Positions 28,600-37,488 of a stretch of 64,000 nucleotides of DNA are shown here, one piece after another (the first letter of the stretch is position 1; each line of letters starts with the position of its first letter). Origin of the DNA: Pyxidicoccus sp. MSG2 (GTDB taxonomy: Bacteria; Myxococcota; Myxococcia; Myxococcales; Myxococcaceae); assembly GCF_026626705.1 (NCBI RefSeq), contig NZ_JAPNKC010000002.1, positions 83,200 to 147,199 of the forward strand, written 5' to 3'. The position numbers and the translations under genes were made by a program. The notes below the pieces were generated by a model. It searched no databases. It was given only the letters and a program-made list of their open reading frames with translations, and was not told the DNA's origin.

Positions 28600-31500
28600 A
28601 TGCTGACACAAACCATTGACTGGTCCCTCAAGCACCGCTGGGCCGTCCTGGCCGGTACCCTCGCCCTCATCATCTCGGGCGCCCTGGCCTTCCAAGGCCT
28701 CCCCATCGACGCCTTCCCGGACTCCACGCCTCCACAGGTGCAGGTCAATGCGGTGGCGCCAGCGCTCACGCCCGTGGAGGTCGAGCGCCAGCTCACCATT
28801 CCCGTCGAAAAGGCCCTGGGGGGGCTGCCCGGGCTCGCGGAGGTGCGCTCCGTTTCAAAGTTCGGCCTGTCCCAGGTGACACTTCAGTTCAAGGACGGCA
28901 CGGACATCTGGTTCGCGCGCCAGGTCATCAACGAGCGGCTGGGTGACGTCGAGGTGCCGGCCGGAGTGGATCGGCCCACCCTGGGGCCGGTCGCGACGGG
29001 TCTGGGTGAGGTCTTCCACTACCTGGTGAAGAGCAAGTCGAAGAGCCTCGAAGAGCTCGGCGCACTGCATGACTGGGTCATCGCCCCGCAGCTCCAGAGT
29101 GTCCCCGGGGTGGCGGAGATCAACACGTGGGGTGGGGCCGAGCGGCAGTGGCACGTCATCGTCGACCCCCAGCGGCTCCAGCAGTTCGACCTGAGCCTTG
29201 GGGACCTGTACCGGGCGCTGGAGGCGAACAATGCCAACGTGGGCGGCGGCGTCATGGAGCAGGGGGGGGCGGCCAGCCTCGTGCTCGGAGTCGGCGTGCT
29301 CGAGAATGGCAAGCAGATAGAGGACGTCGTCATCGCGGCCCGGAAGGGCGTGCCCGTGCGTGTGCGCGACGTGGCCCGCGTGGAAGTGGGGCGTGAAATC
29401 CGCCGGGGTGCCACCACCGCCGACGGGGAGGGGGAGGTACTCCTCGGCCTTGGCTTCATGCTCATTGGCGAGAACTCCCACACCGTGACGGCGGCGCTGG
29501 CCAAGCGCCTGGAGGAGGTCTCCAGGACCCTGCCGAAGGACGTGGTGGTGGAGCCCGTCTATGCGCGCACCGAACTGGTCGACCTGGTCCTTCACACCGT
29601 GGAAAAAAGCCTCTTCGAGGGCGCGCTTCTCGTCATTGCCGTGCTCTTCCTGTTCCTCGGCAACGTGCGAGCAGGGCTCATCGTGGCGGCGGCTATCCCC
29701 CTCTCCATGCTGTTCGCCTTCAACGCGATGCTGCGCTTTGGCATCGCCGGCACCCTGATGTCCCTGGGGGCCATCGACTTCGGCCTCGTCGTCGACTCTT
29801 CCGTCATCCTGGTGGAGAACGCCGAGCGGAGGCTCGAGGAGGAGAGGGGTGGCCGCAGCATCCTCGAGGTGGTGCGTGACGCTGCGGTCGAGGTGCGCAA
29901 GCCGACCCTCTTCGGCGAGCTCATCATCATGGTGGTGTACCTGCCCATCCTCGCCCTGGAAGGCGTGGAGGGGAAGATGTTCCGCCCCATGGCGCTCACC
30001 GTCATCTTCGCCCTGCTGGGCAGCGCGCTACTCTCCATGACGCTGATGCCCGTGCTGGCCTCCTTTGCCCTGAGGAAGGGCGGGGGTAAAGGCCATGCGG
30101 AGCCGCGCCTCGTCCGCTTCCTCAAGCGGCGCTATCAGCCCGTCCTGGAGTGGGCGCTCGGCCACACCCGGCTCGTCCTGACCGCCGCCGTGTTGCTGGT
30201 ATTGGGCGCGGGACTTGCGGCCACCCGGCTGGGTAGCGAGTTCGTCCCCCGGCTGTCGGAGGGGACCATCGTCATCAACACGGTGCGCCTGGCGGAAGTG
30301 TCCCTTGGGGAATCCGTGCGGTACGGCAGCCAGATTGAGAAGGTGATTCTCAAGAGATTTCCGGACGAGGTGCGGCGAGTGTGGACGCGCACCGGCTCTC
30401 CCGAAGTCGCCACGGAAACGATGGGCATCGAGCTGGCGGACGTCTTCATCACCCTGAAACCCCGCGAGGAGTGGACGCGCGCTTCCACGCAGGAGGAGCT
30501 CGCCAATGAGATGAAGGCGGAGCTGGCGGACATGCCCGGCATGCGCATGGCCTTCCTCCAGCCCATCGAGATGCGCGTCAACGAGATGGTGGCGGGTGTC
30601 CGCAGCGACGTCGGCATCAAGCTCTTCGGGGATGACCTGGACGTGCTCAAGGCGAAGGCGCGTGAAATCGAAGGCGTCGTGCGAGCGATTTCCGGCGCGG
30701 CCGACGTCACCGTGGAGCAGGTGACAGGGCAGCCCGTGCTGGAGATGACGGTGGACCGGGCGGCGATTGCCCGGCACGGCATTCCCGCGCGGGATGTTCT
30801 GGACGTGGTGGAGGCATTGGGCACGCGCAAGGCGGGAGAGGTCCGCGAGGGGGAGCGCCGCTTCGACCTCGCCGTGCGCCTTCACGAGGCGTACCGGAAT
30901 TCGCCCGCGAAGCTCGCCACCGTGCTCGTCGCCGCCCCTGGCGGGGAGCGAGTCCCCTTCGGGCGCCTTGCCACCATGCGGGAGGTTTCTGGCCCCACCA
31001 CCATCCAGCGAGAATGGGGCAAGCGTCGCATCGTCGTGCAGGCCAACGTGAGAGGCCGAGACCTGGGTGGCTTCGTCGACGAGGTGCGCCGCACCCTCGA
31101 CGAGAAGGTGGAGCTGCCTCCGGGCTACTACATGCGCTACGGCGGGCAGTTCGAGAACCTCGAGAGGGCGCAAGGCAGGCTGCTCATCGTGGTCCCCATC
31201 GCCCTCGCGCTCATCTTCTGCCTGCTCTACCTCACCTACCGGCGGGTGTTGGACGCCTTGCGCATCTTCGCGGGCGTCCCCTTCGCGCTGGTGGGGGGCG
31301 TGCTCGCGCTCTTCTTGCGGGGGCTGCCCTTCTCCATCTCGGCCGCCGTGGGCTTCATCGCCCTATCGGGCGTCTCGGTGCTCGGGGACATGGTGCTGGT
31401 CTCCCGGGTGCGCCAGCTGCTCAACCGGGGCATGGCGCTCTCGGATGCCATTCGCGAGGCAGCCCTCTCGCGCCTTCGGCCCGTGTTGATGACGTCCTCG

Positions 31501-31749
31501 GTGGCCGCTATCGGATTTCTTCCTATGGCCCTCAACACGGGCGTGGGAGCGGAAGTCCAACGGCCGCTCGCGACTGTCGTCATCGGCGGCATCGTCTCCT
31601 CCACCGTCCTGACACTTGTCGTCCTGCCCGTCCTGTACGCCGTATTCGGAGCGGGCAGGGGCGCGGTGCAGCCCGGGGGCCTTCACACCATGCCCGGCAA
31701 TGACGCGTCCGACGTGGAGGGGGATGAGGCAAAGCACGCCGCCGTGTAG
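28600..31749 (+). CDS. czcA: CzcA-type heavy-metal RND efflux pump
   Basis: 1049 residues from the ATG at 28600, 7 bases after the adaptor. A full HME-RND pump with the fourth-helix motif DFGLVVDSSVILVEN. The DFG-x3-D core marks divalent-cation exporters, while the DSS in place of DGA differs from the second CzcA here. The porter block is FLQPIEMRVNEMVAGVRSDVG, without the Met trio of Cus pumps. It should export Zn, Cd, Co or Ni from the periplasm; the ion cannot be fixed by eye. It forms an operon with its Cys/His-repeat adaptor. Confidence 0.93.
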   Translation: MLTQTIDWSLKHRWAVLAGTLALIISGALAFQGLPIDAFPDSTPPQVQVNAVAPALTPVEVERQLTIPVEKALGGLPGLAEVRSVSKFGLSQVTLQFKDGTDIWFARQVINERLGDVEVPAGVDRPTLGPVATGLGEVFHYLVKSKSKSLEELGALHDWVIAPQLQSVPGVAEINTWGGAERQWHVIVDPQRLQQFDLSLGDLYRALEANNANVGGGVMEQGGAASLVLGVGVLENGKQIEDVVIAARKGVPVRVRDVARVEVGREIRRGATTADGEGEVLLGLGFMLIGENSHTVTAALAKRLEEVSRTLPKDVVVEPVYARTELVDLVLHTVEKSLFEGALLVIAVLFLFLGNVRAGLIVAAAIPLSMLFAFNAMLRFGIAGTLMSLGAIDFGLVVDSSVILVENAERRLEEERGGRSILEVVRDAAVEVRKPTLFGELIIMVVYLPILALEGVEGKMFRPMALTVIFALLGSALLSMTLMPVLASFALRKGGGKGHAEPRLVRFLKRRYQPVLEWALGHTRLVLTAAVLLVLGAGLAATRLGSEFVPRLSEGTIVINTVRLAEVSLGESVRYGSQIEKVILKRFPDEVRRVWTRTGSPEVATETMGIELADVFITLKPREEWTRASTQEELANEMKAELADMPGMRMAFLQPIEMRVNEMVAGVRSDVGIKLFGDDLDVLKAKAREIEGVVRAISGAADVTVEQVTGQPVLEMTVDRAAIARHGIPARDVLDVVEALGTRKAGEVREGERRFDLAVRLHEAYRNSPAKLATVLVAAPGGERVPFGRLATMREVSGPTTIQREWGKRRIVVQANVRGRDLGGFVDEVRRTLDEKVELPPGYYMRYGGQFENLERAQGRLLIVVPIALALIFCLLYLTYRRVLDALRIFAGVPFALVGGVLALFLRGLPFSISAAVGFIALSGVSVLGDMVLVSRVRQLLNRGMALSDAIREAALSRLRPVLMTSSVAAIGFLPMALNTGVGAEVQRPLATVVIGGIVSSTVLTLVVLPVLYAVFGAGRGAVQPGGLHTMPGNDASDVEGDEAKHAAV

Positions 31750-31819
31750 GGCGGGCGCTGCGCTGTCCAGATGACCAAACCCGACACGTGCCACCAGAAG
31801 CCAAGCAGGAGGTGCGCAG

Positions 31820-33946
31820 ATGAGCGGCAAGCAGTTGGAGCTGTACGTCGAGAACCTCGATTGCGAGAACGACGCGGCGAAGCTGAAGCGGGGCCTTGCC
31901 GGCACGCCCGGCGTGGTGGACGTCACCGTCTACGCCAAGGCCGCCAAGGTAGTCCTCACCCTGGAGGAGGGAAGGACTTCCGCGGACGCCGTGCAGGAGC
32001 GGTTGGAGGGCCTGGGTTTCCCAGCCAGACGTCAGCGCGGGAAGACGGGCCCGGTCCGCCCCTGGAAGAATCCCAAGGTGCTCACCTCGCTGGCCTCGGG
32101 CGTGCTGCTGCTGGCCGGATGGTTGGGAGCACGCGCCGGGGCGCCGCCGGCGGTGACCTGGGGCATCTTCCTCGCCTCGCTCGCTTCGGGTGCCTGGTAC
32201 TTCGGCCGGGAAGCACTGGAGGAACTCCTCCACGAGCACCAGGTGGGCATCGAGCTGCTCATGCTGGTGGCCGCCGTGGTCGCCACCCTCCTGGGCGAGC
32301 CCATGGAGGGCGCCATGCTGGCCTTCCTCTACTCCATCTCCGAGGCCATGGAGGGCTACACCGAGGAGAAGACGCGCAGTGCCATCGAAGCGCTCATGGA
32401 CCTCGCCCCCAAGGTGGCCCTGGTGCGCCGGGACGGCAGGGACGTGGAAGTGCCCGTGGAAGAGCTGCGGGTGGGCGACACCTTCCTCGTGCGCCCAGGC
32501 GAGGCGGTGGCGACGGACGGCGTGGTGCTGGCAGGCGCCTCCAGCGTCAACCAGGCCCCCGTCACGGGCGAGAGCATTCCGGTGGACAAGGACGAGGGCG
32601 CCACGGTCTTCGCCGGCAGCATCAATGGCGAGGGCTCGCTGGAGGTGAAGGCCACGACCACCTACGCCAACAACACCATCTCCCGCATCATCCACATGGT
32701 GGAGGAGGCGCAGGAGAAGAAGGGCCAGAGCCAGCGCTTCATCGAGCGCTTCGGCCGGCGCTACAGCCCCCTCGTCCTGCTGGCCGGTGTCCTCTTCGCG
32801 GTGGTTCCACCCCTCCTCTTTGGAGGCGCATGGGCGACGTGGCTGGCGCGCGCCATTGTCTTCGTCGTGGCGGCGGCTCCCTGTGCCCTCGTCATTTCGA
32901 TTCCCATCACCCTGGTGGCCACTCTCGGCACGGCTGCCAGGAAGGGCGTGCTCATCAAGGGGGGCACCTTCGTCGAGCTACTCGCCACGGTGGACGTGGT
33001 GGCCCTGGACAAGACCGGAACGCTCACGCGCGGACAGCCCGACGTCACCGACGTCCGCCTGTTTCCCACCTGGGCCACGGAGGCGGGTAACTCGGAGGCG
33101 CGGCTGCTGTCAGCGGCAGCGGGAGTGGAGCGCCACAGTCAGCACCCGTTGGCCCTGGCCATCGTCCGGCGTGCGGAACAGGAAGGCGTGCGCGTGGGAG
33201 AAGTGCAGGGCTTCCGGTCGCTCACCGGCGCCGGAGCCACCGGGAGCTACCAGGGCGTCCCCTTGTACGTCGGCAGCCCCGCGCTCTTCGAGGAGAAGCT
33301 GGGCCTTCGTCTCGACGCGCTCCGGGAGGAGGTGGCGTGCCTCCAGGCCGAGGGCAAGACGGTGGTGGTGGTGGGCGATGAGAGGACACCCTGGGGGCTG
33401 CTGGCCATCCGCGACAGCCTCCGCCCCAATGCCCGCGCCGCCATTGCAGCCCTCCACGCAGCGGGCGTGAAGAAGGTGGTGATGCTCACCGGAGACAACG
33501 AGCGCACCGCCCAGGCCCTGGCACGCGAGGTGGGCATTGACGAGGTGCACGCGGGTCTGAAGCCCGAGGACAAGGCGGCCAGGGTGCGTGAGCTCACGCG
33601 CACGCACGGACACGTGGCGATGGTGGGTGATGGCGTCAACGACGCACCCGCACTCGCGGAAGCCACGGTCGGCGTGGCCATGGGTGCAGCGGGTACGGAC
33701 GTCGCCCTGGAGACGGCGGACGTGGCCCTCATGGCCGATAACCTGGAGCGACTCGCGTATGCCCTGACGCTCGCCCGGCGCAACCACGCCGTGGTGCGCC
33801 AGAACCTGGTCCTCTCCGCGCTCGTCATCAGTGTGCTGGTGGTGGGGGCACTCGCTGGGACTTTCACGCTGCCCATCGCGGTCCTCGCTCACGAGGTCAG
33901 CGAATTCATCGTCATCGGCAGCGGGCTGCGCATGCTGCGAGCCTGA
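31820..33946 (+). CDS. P1B-type metal ATPase with APC motif (P1B-4-like)
   Basis: 708 residues, GGAGG upstream. An N-terminal HMA-like fold lacks the usual CxxC: it reads LDCEND, with only Cys15. The ATPase core has D397 in DKTGT, TGDNERT and GDGVNDAP. The membrane metal site is APC (353-355) where Zn/Cd pumps have CPC, and the last helix has HEVSEF, close to the HEG(S/G) of P1B-4 Co/Fe/Zn exporters. It is therefore unlikely to be a standard ZntA/CadA, and cobalt, iron or zinc are candidates by analogy. It lies between an RND operon and an AraC regulator. Confidence 0.88.
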   Translation: MSGKQLELYVENLDCENDAAKLKRGLAGTPGVVDVTVYAKAAKVVLTLEEGRTSADAVQERLEGLGFPARRQRGKTGPVRPWKNPKVLTSLASGVLLLAGWLGARAGAPPAVTWGIFLASLASGAWYFGREALEELLHEHQVGIELLMLVAAVVATLLGEPMEGAMLAFLYSISEAMEGYTEEKTRSAIEALMDLAPKVALVRRDGRDVEVPVEELRVGDTFLVRPGEAVATDGVVLAGASSVNQAPVTGESIPVDKDEGATVFAGSINGEGSLEVKATTTYANNTISRIIHMVEEAQEKKGQSQRFIERFGRRYSPLVLLAGVLFAVVPPLLFGGAWATWLARAIVFVVAAAPCALVISIPITLVATLGTAARKGVLIKGGTFVELLATVDVVALDKTGTLTRGQPDVTDVRLFPTWATEAGNSEARLLSAAAGVERHSQHPLALAIVRRAEQEGVRVGEVQGFRSLTGAGATGSYQGVPLYVGSPALFEEKLGLRLDALREEVACLQAEGKTVVVVGDERTPWGLLAIRDSLRPNARAAIAALHAAGVKKVVMLTGDNERTAQALAREVGIDEVHAGLKPEDKAARVRELTRTHGHVAMVGDGVNDAPALAEATVGVAMGAAGTDVALETADVALMADNLERLAYALTLARRNHAVVRQNLVLSALVISVLVVGALAGTFTLPIAVLAHEVSEFIVIGSGLRMLRA

Positions 33947-33955
33947 GGGCCCGAC

Positions 33956-34798
33956 ATGCCAGCAACCGGAATGGACAGCCCGCCCGGCACCTCGATGAAG
34001 CGCGGCAACATGCCACCGGAAGGCTGGCAGGGACGTATGTTCCTGGAGAGCGGCCAACTCGTCTACGCGGGTCCGGCCGGCAGCACCGCGTTGCATGCCC
34101 ATCACGCCTTCCAGCTGCTGGTGGCATTGAAGGACACCGCGGAGATTCAGGGGGCGGACGGCGTTCAGGTGCGGACCCACGTGGCCGTCATCCCTCCGGA
34201 TGCATCGCATGCCTTCGTGACCCCCGTGCCCGCCGTCGTCCTGCTCTACATAGACCCCGACGGCCTGGCGGGACGACTCCTCCGCAGGAAGGGGGGAAGT
34301 GCCCGCGACGCCGCGCAGTGGGTGGTGGCGGGGCAGCCCCTGCTCGCCGCCGCTCCAGACTCGCTTCCCAGGACGTGGGAAGAAGCCCGCCGGGTAGCCA
34401 CCGCGCTGCTGTCCACGCTCGTGGGGCCCTCGCAGCGCCCACAGGTGCTGCACCCGGCCGTCCTGCGTGCGGTCCGCTACCTCAACGACTCCCTGGAGCG
34501 GGACGTGCGCCTGGGAGCAGTGGCTTCACACGCGGGCATCTCCCCCAGCCGGCTGTCACACCTGTTCGCCTCGCAACTCGGCATCCCCTTGCGCCCCTAC
34601 GTGCTCTGGCTCCGCCTGCAGCGCGCGGCTGCCGCCCTGCGCGAGGGGCTGACGCTGACCGAGGCCGCCCATCGGGCGGGCTTCGCCGACGGAGCCCACC
34701 TCACGCGCGTCTTCCGGAGAATGTTCGGCATCCGGCCCACCGAAGTCATGGGCTGGGCGGAGTGGGTGGTCCCCGAACCGCTCGGAGCGTCGAGATAG
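33956..34798 (+). CDS. AraC-family transcriptional regulator
   Basis: 280 residues starting 9 bases after the ATPase stop. The N-terminal half is a cupin-like sensor (TALHAHHAFQLLVALKD, several His). The C-terminal AraC domain has two helix-turn-helix motifs, RLGAVASHAGISPSRLSHLF and TLTEAAHRAGFADGAHLTRVFRRMFG. Cotranscription with the metal ATPase suggests it regulates this cluster or responds to the same ion, with the His-rich cupin as a possible metal or ligand site. The ligand is unknown. Confidence 0.88.
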   Translation: MPATGMDSPPGTSMKRGNMPPEGWQGRMFLESGQLVYAGPAGSTALHAHHAFQLLVALKDTAEIQGADGVQVRTHVAVIPPDASHAFVTPVPAVVLLYIDPDGLAGRLLRRKGGSARDAAQWVVAGQPLLAAAPDSLPRTWEEARRVATALLSTLVGPSQRPQVLHPAVLRAVRYLNDSLERDVRLGAVASHAGISPSRLSHLFASQLGIPLRPYVLWLRLQRAAAALREGLTLTEAAHRAGFADGAHLTRVFRRMFGIRPTEVMGWAEWVVPEPLGASR

Positions 34799-34845
34799 CT
34801 AGTTCGTTCAAGCGAGAGCAGGCCCCGCGGAGGCACCCTTCTTCC

Positions 34846-35736
34846 ATGGACACTTCGCTTGCACAGACGCCGGATGCGGCCCGGCGCCCCCCCCTCTTCC
34901 TGCTGTACCTGCCCTACCCCCTCGTCTTCTTCGGGGGCGTGGCGGTGCTCGTCGCCGCGGTGGCTCGCGGCATTCCGTACTGGCGCGTAGGACCGCCGGT
35001 GCTCGTGGCCGCCGCGCTCGTCGTCGTGGCGCTGGAACTCTGGTTACCGCACGCGAGGGCGTGGCAGAGGGACTCCGGGGATACCGTGACGGACGTGCTG
35101 CACTTCACTGGCAACATCCTGGTCAACCAGGGTTCGGTGCTCGTCTACGGCCCCGTCCTCACGTTGCTGCACGGGAGCAGCGGCCTGTGGCCGCACCTCT
35201 GGCCATTCTGGCTCCAGGCCCTGCTGGGCACCGCCGTCCTTGATTTGGGCCTGTACGTCATCCACCGCACCAGTCACCGGGTGGGGTGGATGTGGCGTCT
35301 GCATGCCATCCACCACAGCTCCCGGCGTGTCTACTGGCTCAATGGTCAGCGTCGGCACCTCGTCCACGAGCTGCTGGAGGGAGCTCCCGGCCTGCTGGCA
35401 CTGGGGCTGCTCGGCGCCCCGCCCAGCGTGGTGGCATGCGCCTTGGCCACCGTCACCCTGCACCTGATGTTCCAGCATGGAAACTTCGCCTACCGGGCTG
35501 GCGTGCTTCGATACGTCTTCGCCGTGGCAGAGCTCCACCGCTGGCACCATCAACGTCGGTGGGCCGACGTCCAGGGCAACTACGGTGCCATCCTGTCCCT
35601 GTGGGACTACCTGTTCGGGACTGCCCTCCCGAAGAAGGGGGAGGCCCCGCTCGATGTGGGGATGGATGATGAACCCACGCTGCCGCAGGACTACGTCGGA
35701 CAGCTGGCCTGGCCGTTTCGCCGGGACAGGAAGTAG
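34846..35736 (+). CDS. Fatty acid hydroxylase / sterol desaturase family membrane protein
   Basis: 296 residues from the ATG at 34846. Four or more transmembrane helices are seen, with the di-iron histidine motifs HRTSH, HAIHHSS and HRWHHQ spaced as in the fatty acid hydroxylase superfamily. These enzymes hydroxylate or desaturate lipids with oxygen at a di-iron centre. The substrate cannot be told. Membrane-lipid modification in response to metal stress is possible, but the location may be incidental. The CorE-like sigma factor follows after 43 bases. Confidence 0.85.
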   Translation: MDTSLAQTPDAARRPPLFLLYLPYPLVFFGGVAVLVAAVARGIPYWRVGPPVLVAAALVVVALELWLPHARAWQRDSGDTVTDVLHFTGNILVNQGSVLVYGPVLTLLHGSSGLWPHLWPFWLQALLGTAVLDLGLYVIHRTSHRVGWMWRLHAIHHSSRRVYWLNGQRRHLVHELLEGAPGLLALGLLGAPPSVVACALATVTLHLMFQHGNFAYRAGVLRYVFAVAELHRWHHQRRWADVQGNYGAILSLWDYLFGTALPKKGEAPLDVGMDDEPTLPQDYVGQLAWPFRRDRK

Positions 35737-35779
35737 GCCCGCAGTCTCTGTGCGGACACCTGGGGTACAAGGAGTCTCC

Positions 35780-36322
35780 ATGCGCCCGGAAGTCCTGGAA
35801 GCCCTCATCCACAACCGGCAACGCTTTCTGGCGTTCCTGGTGCCCCGTGTCGGAGGTGCCGAGGCGGCGGAAGAGGTGCTTCAGGCCGCGCTCCTCAAGG
35901 GAATGGAGAGCGGGAGCACCTTGCGCCAGGAGGAGAGCGCGGTGGCCTGGTTCTATCGGGTGCTGCGCAACGCACTCATCGACCGCCACCGGCACGAGGA
36001 GCGCGAGGAGCGCGCACTTCGCGGGCTGGCCGGGGAGAGCGCCCTGTCCACCGAGGACGCCGTCGAGTTGGAAAGGACTGTCTGCGCCTGCGTGTCCGCC
36101 CTCTCCACCACCTTGAAGCCGGAGTACGCGGAGGCCCTGCGCAAGGTGGACCTGGAGGGGCAGAGCCTCGCCGCACTCGCCGAAGCGGCAGGCATCACCC
36201 ATGCCAATGCCAAGGTCCGCCTCCATCGGGCACGCCAGGCGTTGGGCCGCCGGCTGGAGCAATCATGCGGCCCTTCCTGTTGCCGTCGAGGCTGCGTGGA
36301 CTGTCCCTGTGAGCCCACCTGA
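35780..36322 (+). CDS. CorE-like ECF sigma factor with cysteine-rich tail (ECF44 type)
   Basis: 180 residues, GGAG upstream. Sigma region 2 (about 1-75, AWFYRVLRNALIDRHRHEE) and region 4 (about 110-160, AALAEAAGITHANAKVRLHRAR) are clear. The linker carries a CAC motif (Cys102, Cys104), and the C-terminus has six cysteines (163, 167, 168, 172, 175, 177). This combination is the mark of CorE/CorE2 of Myxococcus xanthus, where the sigma factor itself senses copper or Cd/Zn without an anti-sigma factor. It most likely controls one of the metal exporters here. The Cys spacing will decide the metal; I cannot assign it. Confidence 0.9.
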   Translation: MRPEVLEALIHNRQRFLAFLVPRVGGAEAAEEVLQAALLKGMESGSTLRQEESAVAWFYRVLRNALIDRHRHEEREERALRGLAGESALSTEDAVELERTVCACVSALSTTLKPEYAEALRKVDLEGQSLAALAEAAGITHANAKVRLHRARQALGRRLEQSCGPSCCRRGCVDCPCEPT

Positions 36323-36367
36323 GGAAAGTGCCTCGCACCCCACGCGGTGCCGGGCCAACCCGTGCCC

Positions 36368-37189
36368 ATGTCCATGATGGAACTCCCCGCAGATGGCCGC
36401 GCCGCGGCCGCCCTCATCGCACTCTCTGCGCTCGCTGTTTGCGGCGCCATGCTGCACGAGGCCTGGCGAGGCACGACAGCACGTCGGGCGCGCGTCACCG
36501 CAAGCCTCCTGGTGCTCCTCGTGCTCATCCTCGCTGTCCTGCCAGCTGTCGCAACGTTGGTGCCTGGAGCGCCGCTCGCCGGCGGCGAAGTCACCGGGAA
36601 GGGACAGCACATCGCCGTCCCTCCCGCCGCAGAAGGGGGCGTCCTCCTCGTGGTGAGAGGGAGTCTCGCCAAGGAGGGAGCGCGGGGGGTCCTGTTCTCC
36701 ATCGCGGGAATGGAGGAGGTGGCAGTTGGAACGCTGGAGCGGACGCGTGCGCACGTGCGGACGCGGCGCGTGCGCACCCATGTCTTTAGAGAGCGGCTGG
36801 GCTTCCACCAGCGTGGCGTCCTCCCACAGGGCAGCAGGGAACTGAGGGTGGAGCGCCTTGAAGGAGACCTCGAAGGACCGTTGCGCGTGGAGCTCTACCG
36901 AAGCAACTGGCCCTTCCCTCTTCTCGCATGCGCCGCAGGCCTCAGCCTGCTCGCCGCAGCGGTGCTTCAGGCCCGCCTCCGGTTGCGGCGGTATGCGCTG
37001 TGGGCTGGCACCGCCCTCGGAATGGGCCTCTTCACAGCCGGTTGGGGTGAGCCCCACGCGGACATCATGTTCGCGGCGGCCAGCCTCTTCATGGGATTCA
37101 CGCTGGGCGCTCCGCTGGGGTGGCTGGCGGCCCTCGCGCTGCAGGCCCGCTCCTCTCCTACGGCCCGGGGTAAAAGACGCCGTAGCTGA
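36368..37189 (+). CDS. Membrane protein of unknown function
   Basis: 273 residues from the ATG at 36368; later in-frame ATGs and a GTG at 36347 are alternatives. There are two N-terminal transmembrane helices (about 10-35 and 45-65), a periplasmic beta-rich domain with paired arginine strands (TLERTRAHVRTRRVRTHVF), and two more helix pairs at the end. No metal motif is evident. It follows the CorE-like sigma factor by 45 bases on the same strand and may be its target or partner. I do not recognise the family. Confidence 0.6.
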   Translation: MSMMELPADGRAAAALIALSALAVCGAMLHEAWRGTTARRARVTASLLVLLVLILAVLPAVATLVPGAPLAGGEVTGKGQHIAVPPAAEGGVLLVVRGSLAKEGARGVLFSIAGMEEVAVGTLERTRAHVRTRRVRTHVFRERLGFHQRGVLPQGSRELRVERLEGDLEGPLRVELYRSNWPFPLLACAAGLSLLAAAVLQARLRLRRYALWAGTALGMGLFTAGWGEPHADIMFAAASLFMGFTLGAPLGWLAALALQARSSPTARGKRRRS

Positions 37190-37488
37190 AGGTCAGATGG
37201 CCCATGAGCTGGAGCTCACGCGGTCCAGGTACGCCGCGAACCTTGAGAGAGCAAGGAGCGCCTGGACACTGCCCGACAGGTTCTCGGCCTGCCTCTGAGG
37301 CAGGCGTACGGCCCCCTGTCCGCATGAGAGCTGCGGCTTCAGTGGTCGCGCGGCAGCTCGAATAGACCACGCTGTAACCTCGAATGTGTCGGCGCGTCAG
37401 CCGTTTCAGACGGTGGGCCGCTTCTCTTCAAGCGCCGGAAAAGGCCCGCCCCGTCGCGACCATCTTCGCTCTGGAGGCACCGACGCGT

